From Myxococcota bacterium (GTDB taxonomy: Bacteria; Myxococcota_A; Polyangia; HGW-17), in the NCBI GenBank assembly GCA_018817795.1, contig JAHITJ010000218.1, forward strand, positions 1 to 41,869: 41,869 bases of DNA, in the 5' to 3' direction. The first letter of the stretch is position 1, and each line of letters opens with the position of its first letter. The notes below the pieces were generated by a model. It had not been told where the DNA came from, searched no databases, and saw only the letters and a list, made by a program, of their open reading frames with translations. Below are positions 37,044 through 41,869 of this stretch, piece by piece. The position numbers and the translations under genes were made by a program.

Positions 37044-39068
37044 ATGCTCTGGATCTGGCTGATATTTCCCCTCCTGAACTTCGGCGAGCCGTCCCCGGCT
37101 CCGGATGCGTGGGACTGGGGAAAGCGCCTGTCCGCGCTTCGGGCCTCGATCGCTCGCCCGCCGGTGGACGCCGACGCCCTCTGGACGTCTTTTTCCGGCG
37201 CTCCCTCGCCGGTGGCCGAGGAGGCGGCGTTGATGCTGGTGCGCACCCTGCCAGAGCCCGGCCGCAAGCGCCGTTTCCTCCAGAAGGCCTTTTCCCCGCT
37301 GGACGGCCTCGCCACCGCCGCAGGCCCGAAGGAGGCCGCGCGATGGCTCACCGAGGACACCTGCACCGCGCCGGCGCGCCTGGCCGTGTTCCGGGAGCTC
37401 GCGCCGCTTTTGCCGGCCACCGACCAGAGCACCGCCTGGGAGACGCTCTGGGACGTCTTTCCCGGACATCCCCAGGCCTTCTCGTTCCTGCTGGCCGCCA
37501 TCGACGCGGCCGAGGCCGCAGGCCAGAAGAAGGATCTCGCCCGCCTGCGCCGCGTGCAGTTCCTGTTCCTGCCCCAGACCGTCGCCCCGGAACTGAAACG
37601 GGAACTTCTGGCCGCCCTCCCCTGCGCGCGCCGCGACCTGTTCATCCGCATCGCCTATGGCATGGGTGCCTGGGACGCGGCGCTGGAGTTGATCGCGGAC
37701 TGCCCTGACCCACTGTGGGAGGCGCGCACGCGGTATCAGTTGGGCGAGTATGAGAAGGCGCTGGCTGTCCTGCAGACCCTGCCCGAAAAACAGCGGCCTG
37801 CCTCCCTGGAGAACCGCCTGGCGAGCCTGGCCCTGCCCGCTACGGAGCTCGCGGCCCGCTACGAAGAGCAGTTCGCCAGGGATCCTTCCGAGTCCGCCCG
37901 GCGCCGGCTGTTGAAGACCCGCCTCCTCGCCGGGCAGTATGACCGCGTGGTGACCGAACTGGAGAAGGACGCGACCCCGAACTATCGTTTCATGCGCGGT
38001 CTGGCCGCCTGGATGGGGAAGCGCACGGGCATGGCGCGCAGCATCTGGAAGACGCCCTCCGAGGGCGAGAACCTCGAAGACCGCCTGACCCGGCTATACT
38101 GGCTCGCGGTCGCCGGCGGACCCGACGAGCTGGCCGCAACCTACAACCCGGCGCACCCTGTTCATGCCTATTACCTGCGCACCCGCTGGCTGGCGCGCAT
38201 CCGGCCCAGGTCCGTCACCGTGACACGGGCGCTGTCCCTGCTGCTCCCGAAGTCCGGCTTCTCCGGCAGGCAACTGGCCCAACTGGCACGTAAAAGCCAG
38301 CTCCCCGACCCAGCCGCGCTGGCCTTCTCCCTCTGGAGCGAGGACTTCACGGACCGCACCGAGTCGTGCCTGCTGGATCTGATGTCGATGCGCTCGGCCC
38401 GTTTCCGGACCCTGCTGGACCTCTGGAAATGCCCGCACCTGGTCGACGGCCACCCCGACCAGTGTCCTTTCTCCACCGTTTCTTTGGCGCAGTTGCCTGG
38501 GATGCTGGTGGCGTGGACCGCCCAGGAAGGAGACTGGCCCGGCTTCCTCTCCGCCTCCCGTGCTTTCCTGCCTCAGCCCCATCTGCGCGAGATCCGAGAG
38601 GCTGCGCGCCGCTTCTCGATCCCGGCCTCGTTGTTGTGGGCCATCATGCAGACGGAGAGCTCGTTCTACCCCCGGGTGATCTCCCGGGCCGGCGCCATCG
38701 GCCTGTTCCAGGTCATCGTCCCCACCGGCACCCAGATCTCGACGGGACTCAAGCGCCTGCCGTTCCATCCAGGCATGCTGCTGGAACCCGGGACGGCCGT
38801 GGAGTTCGGCGCCTGGTACCTGCGACACCTCGCAGACCTGTTCGACGATCACTGGCCGCTGGTGGCGGCAGCCTACAATGCCGGTCCCCACCAGGTACGT
38901 CGCTGGCTCAAGCGTCCGGCGGCCATGGCCACCGACGCCTGGGTCGAGGAGATCCCCTTCGAGGAGACCCGCCGCTACGTCAAACTGGTGCTCGGTCGAA
39001 CCACGCTGTACGCCCGCCAGATCGGCGATCCGCCGCTGGTCTGGCCCCTGTCCGTCCCCTCCCGTTGA
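37044..39068 (+). CDS. Soluble-type lytic transglycosylase
   Basis: A 674-residue Slt70-like enzyme that cleaves peptidoglycan glycan strands with formation of 1,6-anhydromuramic ends. A short hydrophobic N terminus (MLWIWLIFPLLN) may export it. The middle is a long helical superhelix as in Slt (about residues 20-500). The SLT catalytic domain at the end contains SLLWAIMQTESSFYP with catalytic glutamate E538, SRAGAIGLFQVI, AAYNAGP and EEIPFEETRRYVKLV. The ATG is 24 bases after the transferase gene stop, with no clear ribosome-binding site. Pairing with an envelope transferase suggests joint cell-wall or envelope work. Confidence 0.92.
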   Translation: MLWIWLIFPLLNFGEPSPAPDAWDWGKRLSALRASIARPPVDADALWTSFSGAPSPVAEEAALMLVRTLPEPGRKRRFLQKAFSPLDGLATAAGPKEAARWLTEDTCTAPARLAVFRELAPLLPATDQSTAWETLWDVFPGHPQAFSFLLAAIDAAEAAGQKKDLARLRRVQFLFLPQTVAPELKRELLAALPCARRDLFIRIAYGMGAWDAALELIADCPDPLWEARTRYQLGEYEKALAVLQTLPEKQRPASLENRLASLALPATELAARYEEQFARDPSESARRRLLKTRLLAGQYDRVVTELEKDATPNYRFMRGLAAWMGKRTGMARSIWKTPSEGENLEDRLTRLYWLAVAGGPDELAATYNPAHPVHAYYLRTRWLARIRPRSVTVTRALSLLLPKSGFSGRQLAQLARKSQLPDPAALAFSLWSEDFTDRTESCLLDLMSMRSARFRTLLDLWKCPHLVDGHPDQCPFSTVSLAQLPGMLVAWTAQEGDWPGFLSASRAFLPQPHLREIREAARRFSIPASLLWAIMQTESSFYPRVISRAGAIGLFQVIVPTGTQISTGLKRLPFHPGMLLEPGTAVEFGAWYLRHLADLFDDHWPLVAAAYNAGPHQVRRWLKRPAAMATDAWVEEIPFEETRRYVKLVLGRTTLYARQIGDPPLVWPLSVPSR

Positions 39069-39151
39069 ATTCGTGAAAAACGCACAGTTTCCCTTGCACA
39101 TTTCATGTGAAACGGTTAGGAATGCGCCAACTTAACCTGGAGGATTTGCTC

Positions 39152-40690
39152 ATGAAACTCTGGTCTTCTCTTTTCATCTGCCTGCTCCTGGCGCTCCCCG
39201 TGTCCGCGCATGCCGCGCAGGACCCCCAGCCCGCGACGCCGCCGGCGGCCAAACCCGCCCCCGCGCCTGCGCCTGCTCCCGCACCCACCCCCGCGGCCGC
39301 CCCCACCACGGACGCCACCCCGGCCGAGGCACCTGCGGTCGTCGAGCCCCAGCCGCCCATGGAAGGCACCGTCACCCCGGTGGTCCCCGCCGACAACGTC
39401 CCCATCGTGGCTCCCCAGCCCGTCGAGACCACGCCCGTGGCCCCCGCGATCACGCCGATCACGCCGCAGCTGGACCTGCCCGCGACCCCGGCCGACAGCG
39501 TCCTGCAACTGGGCGCCGGCTGGAAGCTCAAGATCAACGGCTACGTCCACCTGAACACCTACTATGTCAGCGACGAGGTCTTCAGCATCGACTCCCCGGC
39601 CTACGTCCTGCTGAGGAGCCCCGGCGCCTTCAATGAAAACAACAGCGGTCTGGCCTTCGGAGCCCGCGACACCCGCCTGCGTCTGCAGTTCTCCGGTCCC
39701 AAGGCCTGGAACTTCGATCCCTCCGCCCTGATCGAGGTGGACTTCTTCGGCAACCTGCCCAACTCCGGCACGTCCATCCGCCAGGGCCAGCTGCGCATGC
39801 GCCTGGCCTATGCCGAGATGAAGCAGGGCAACCTGACCCTGCGCTTCGGCAACGACTGGATGGTCGCCGCCCCGCAGTTCATGACGACCTTCGATCCCTT
39901 CAACGGCTGGGCCCAGGGCAACCTCTGGATGCGCACGCCGCAGGCCAAGTTGCTCTACAACAAGCCCTTCGGCGACGACTTCCGCCTCGAGACCGGCTTC
40001 ATGGTCGGCCAGGCCCTGGGCGGCGACAACCCCAGGAGCACCCAACTGCGCAACACCGGCATCGGCGAAGCCTCGCTGATTCCCCTGCTGCAGGCCCGCC
40101 TGGGTGCCGGCTTCCGCATCGGCGAGGACTCCGACTTCTCCACGCTGGGCATCTCCGGCTCGTACCAGAAGCTCGACTTCCGCGGCTCCCCCACCATCAC
40201 CCAGGCCGAGTACGACGCGCTGGTGGCCCTCGACCACGACAAGATGGACTCCTGGTTCGTCGCCATCGACGGCCAGGTCAACTACAAGTTCCACGGCATC
40301 AAGTTCCAGCTCACCGGCGAATACAGCTACGGCCAGGCCACCGGCATGTTCTGGGGCGGCATCCTCCAGAGCTACCAGTTCACCAAGGTGGGCGACGCCA
40401 TCGCCGACGTCACCCCGACCAAGGCCATCGGCTACTTCGGAGACCTCAAGGTCACCTTCCCCTGCGGTTTCTGGACGTTTTTGGGCATGGGCCGCAGCGT
40501 CGTCGACGAGGATGACATCGTGCTCGCGAACTCCCCCGTCAAGAACACCTACACCTACGGCGGCGTCGCCATCACCAAGGGTCCGATGACCTTCGGCCTC
40601 AGCGCCGGCTGGCTCTCCACCAAGTACATCCAGGTCGACGATGCGCAGAACGCCCTGACCCTCCAGGGCTTCACCAGCATCACCTTCTAG
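39152..40690 (+). CDS. Porin, DcaP-like outer-membrane protein
   Basis: A 512-residue protein with a signal peptide ending in SAHA, a Pro/Ala-rich linker of about 90 residues and a C-terminal barrel ending in phenylalanine (FTSITF). Motifs GYVHLNTYYV, ARDTRLRLQFSGP, ALIEVDFFG and LRMRLAYAEMKQGNLTLRFGNDW match DcaP-type or related porins that pass small hydrophilic solutes. GGAGG eight bases upstream sets ATG 39152; the frame opens earlier at 39107 without support. Upstream, TTGCAC (39094-39099), a TTTCA-TG-TGAAA inverted repeat (39101-39112) and a weak -10 suggest its own controlled promoter. Confidence 0.88.
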   Translation: MKLWSSLFICLLLALPVSAHAAQDPQPATPPAAKPAPAPAPAPAPTPAAAPTTDATPAEAPAVVEPQPPMEGTVTPVVPADNVPIVAPQPVETTPVAPAITPITPQLDLPATPADSVLQLGAGWKLKINGYVHLNTYYVSDEVFSIDSPAYVLLRSPGAFNENNSGLAFGARDTRLRLQFSGPKAWNFDPSALIEVDFFGNLPNSGTSIRQGQLRMRLAYAEMKQGNLTLRFGNDWMVAAPQFMTTFDPFNGWAQGNLWMRTPQAKLLYNKPFGDDFRLETGFMVGQALGGDNPRSTQLRNTGIGEASLIPLLQARLGAGFRIGEDSDFSTLGISGSYQKLDFRGSPTITQAEYDALVALDHDKMDSWFVAIDGQVNYKFHGIKFQLTGEYSYGQATGMFWGGILQSYQFTKVGDAIADVTPTKAIGYFGDLKVTFPCGFWTFLGMGRSVVDEDDIVLANSPVKNTYTYGGVAITKGPMTFGLSAGWLSTKYIQVDDAQNALTLQGFTSITF

Positions 40691-40724
40691 TCGCCCGAAG
40701 CCTCTGATTCCAAACAATTGCAAA

Positions 40725-40742
40725 TTTCGCATAAATGCGAAA
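40725..40742. promoter_or_regulatory. Perfect 8-2-8 palindrome, candidate operator
   Basis: TTTCGCATAAATGCGAAA is a perfect inverted repeat with a 2-base spacer, ending 7 bases before a TTGACA box. Its form fits ArsR-type winged-helix repressors that often control such permeases; the regulator identity is inferred. Confidence 0.6.
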
Positions 40743-40748
40743 CAGTGA

Positions 40749-40777
40749 TTGACATCGCCCTGCGACGGATTAGTAAT
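40749..40777 (+). promoter_or_regulatory. Promoter of the ArsP-like permease gene
   Basis: Perfect -35 TTGACA (40749-40754) and AGTAAT (40772-40777) with a 17-base spacer; overlapping TAGTAA is an alternative -10. The start codon is about 20 bases downstream. Confidence 0.55.
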
Positions 40778-40795
40778 ACCGGGCGGGGGTGACGC

Positions 40796-41869
40796 ATGAG
40801 TGAACTGAAAAAACTGTTTCTGCTGGTCGCGGTGTTTCTTGGCATCTGGTTTCTGCCGCTGGACTCCGGCCGCTTCGTGGGCGCGATCTACGAGAGCCTG
40901 GCGCTGGCGAAGTGGTATGCGCGCGAGCATGTGATCCTGTGCCTGATTCCGGCGTTCCTGATCGCCGGCGCCATCAGCGTGTTCGTCTCCTCGGCGGCGG
41001 TCATGAAGTACCTGGGCGCGGGCGCGAAAAAGCTGGTCGCCTACCCCATCGCGGCCGTCTCCGGGACGATCCTCGCCGTATGCTCCTGCACCGTGCTGCC
41101 CCTGTTCGCGTCGATCTACAAGCGCGGGGCGGGCCTGGGGCCGGCGACTGCGTTTTTGTACTCGGGACCGGCGATCAACGTCCTGGCCATCGTGCTCACC
41201 GCCCGGGTGCTGGGACCCAAGCTCGGTCTGGCGCGCGCCATCGGCGCTGTCGTCTTCGCCGTCGTCATCGGCGTGCTGATGGAATTGATCTTCCGCAGGG
41301 AAGAGCAGGCGCGGCAGACGACCGTGCTTCCCTCGGACGGGGAGACCCCTCGCAAACTGTGGCAGGACGTCATCTTCGTCGCCTCCATGATCGGCTTCCT
41401 GGTGTTCGCCAACTGGGGCCGGCCGGCGGCCGACGAGACCGGAATCTGGGTCGCGATCTTCAGGGCCAAGTGGATCCTCTCCGGCGCGTTCGCCGCGCTG
41501 ACGGTGCTGTCTCTGGTCCTGTGGTTCCGCAAGGACGAGGTCAAGGACTGGGGCGAAAGTTCGTGGACCTTCGCGCTGCAGATCCTGCCGCTGCTGCTGG
41601 GCGGCGTGCTCGTGGCCGGCTTTTTGCTGGGCGGCCCCGGCGGCACGGACCACGGCGTGATCCCGAACCACTGGATCGAGAGCGCCGTGGGCGGCAACTC
41701 GATCTTCGCCAACCTGTTCGCCTCGGTGGCCGGCGCCTTCATGTACTTCGCGACGCTCACCGAGGTGCCCATCCTCAAGGGCCTGATGGACTCCGGCATG
41801 GGAGAAGGCCCCGCGCTGGCCCTGCTGCTGGCCGGACCGGCCCTCTCCCTGCCCAGCATGCTCGTGATC
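40796..41869 (+). CDS. ArsP/DUF318 family permease (cut by window edge)
   Basis: The 358 visible codons encode a polytopic inner-membrane permease of the ArsP_1 (PF03773) family. Some members export trivalent organoarsenicals; others are of unknown substrate. The family signature VCSCTVLPLFASIYKRGAGLGPATAFLYSGPAINV lies at about residues 95-129, with its CSCT cysteines, and a related segment GPALALLLAGPALSLPSMLV ends the window. GGGGGTGACGC before ATG 40796 provides the ribosome-binding site. No stop occurs before the edge. A palindrome and a promoter just upstream point to inducible expression, possibly by arsenite or another metalloid. Confidence 0.9.
   Translation, partial: MSELKKLFLLVAVFLGIWFLPLDSGRFVGAIYESLALAKWYAREHVILCLIPAFLIAGAISVFVSSAAVMKYLGAGAKKLVAYPIAAVSGTILAVCSCTVLPLFASIYKRGAGLGPATAFLYSGPAINVLAIVLTARVLGPKLGLARAIGAVVFAVVIGVLMELIFRREEQARQTTVLPSDGETPRKLWQDVIFVASMIGFLVFANWGRPAADETGIWVAIFRAKWILSGAFAALTVLSLVLWFRKDEVKDWGESSWTFALQILPLLLGGVLVAGFLLGGPGGTDHGVIPNHWIESAVGGNSIFANLFASVAGAFMYFATLTEVPILKGLMDSGMGEGPALALLLAGPALSLPSMLVI

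Noticed and set aside
39116-41671. An 851-codon minus-strand frame
   Set aside because: Antisense to the porin and ArsP-like genes, which have signal peptides, ribosome-binding sites and family motifs.

Overview
The window is GC-rich and densely coded. It most likely comes from a delta-proteobacterial or Myxococcota-type bacterium. Supporting signs are a protein kinase with the HRDISPQN catalytic loop common in myxobacteria, a secreted serine protease with Asp/Cys-rich repeats and a MYXO-CTERM-like tail, many lipoproteins, and a large S41 protease resembling myxobacterial ones. A block of oxygen-sensitive-looking enzymes (2-hydroxyacyl-CoA dehydratase type subunits, CooC-like and acetyl-CoA-synthase-like proteins) suggests anaerobic metabolism. 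I see no tRNA, rRNA, CRISPR array or insertion sequence.

Region 1 (1-15533, all minus strand) is a long co-directional block. In transcription order it holds comEC, a lipoprotein, a methyltransferase, ligA, a zinc-ribbon membrane protein, an S41/PDZ protease, a DUF4105 membrane protein, gyrB, a TPR-like protein and a Ser/Thr protein kinase cut by the window edge. Most junctions overlap or nearly touch. Region 2 (15746-20166) holds three small secreted or anchored proteins, two of them related and carrying repeated Tyr-x-x-Pro motifs, then a divergent FKBP-type lipoprotein and the modular secreted protease.

Region 3 (20205-25794, minus strand) is the most unusual part: a tightly coupled six-gene operon. 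It has two HgdB/BcrB-type subunits, two HgdC/BcrA-type activator ATPases, a short protein resembling the middle domain of acetyl-CoA synthase, and a CooC-like nickel-insertion ATPase. The four-gene core has the subunit composition of class I benzoyl-CoA reductases. The last two genes point to nickel or CODH/ACS-type chemistry. I do not know a described system with this composition.

Region 4 (about 25.8-29.8 kb) looks more AT-rich and holds surface proteins of unknown function, including a lipoprotein with four-cysteine LDL-receptor class A-like repeats. Region 5 (29815-31900) holds an NhaC-type antiporter and a small outer-membrane barrel. Region 6 (32133-39068, plus strand) holds a DUF4388-like protein, a PD-(D/E)XK-like protein with an altered motif, a membrane alkaline-phosphatase-superfamily protein resembling GPI ethanolamine-phosphate transferases, and a Slt-type lytic transglycosylase. 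The window ends with a porin and an ArsP-type permease (cut by the edge), the latter preceded by a perfect palindrome and a promoter.
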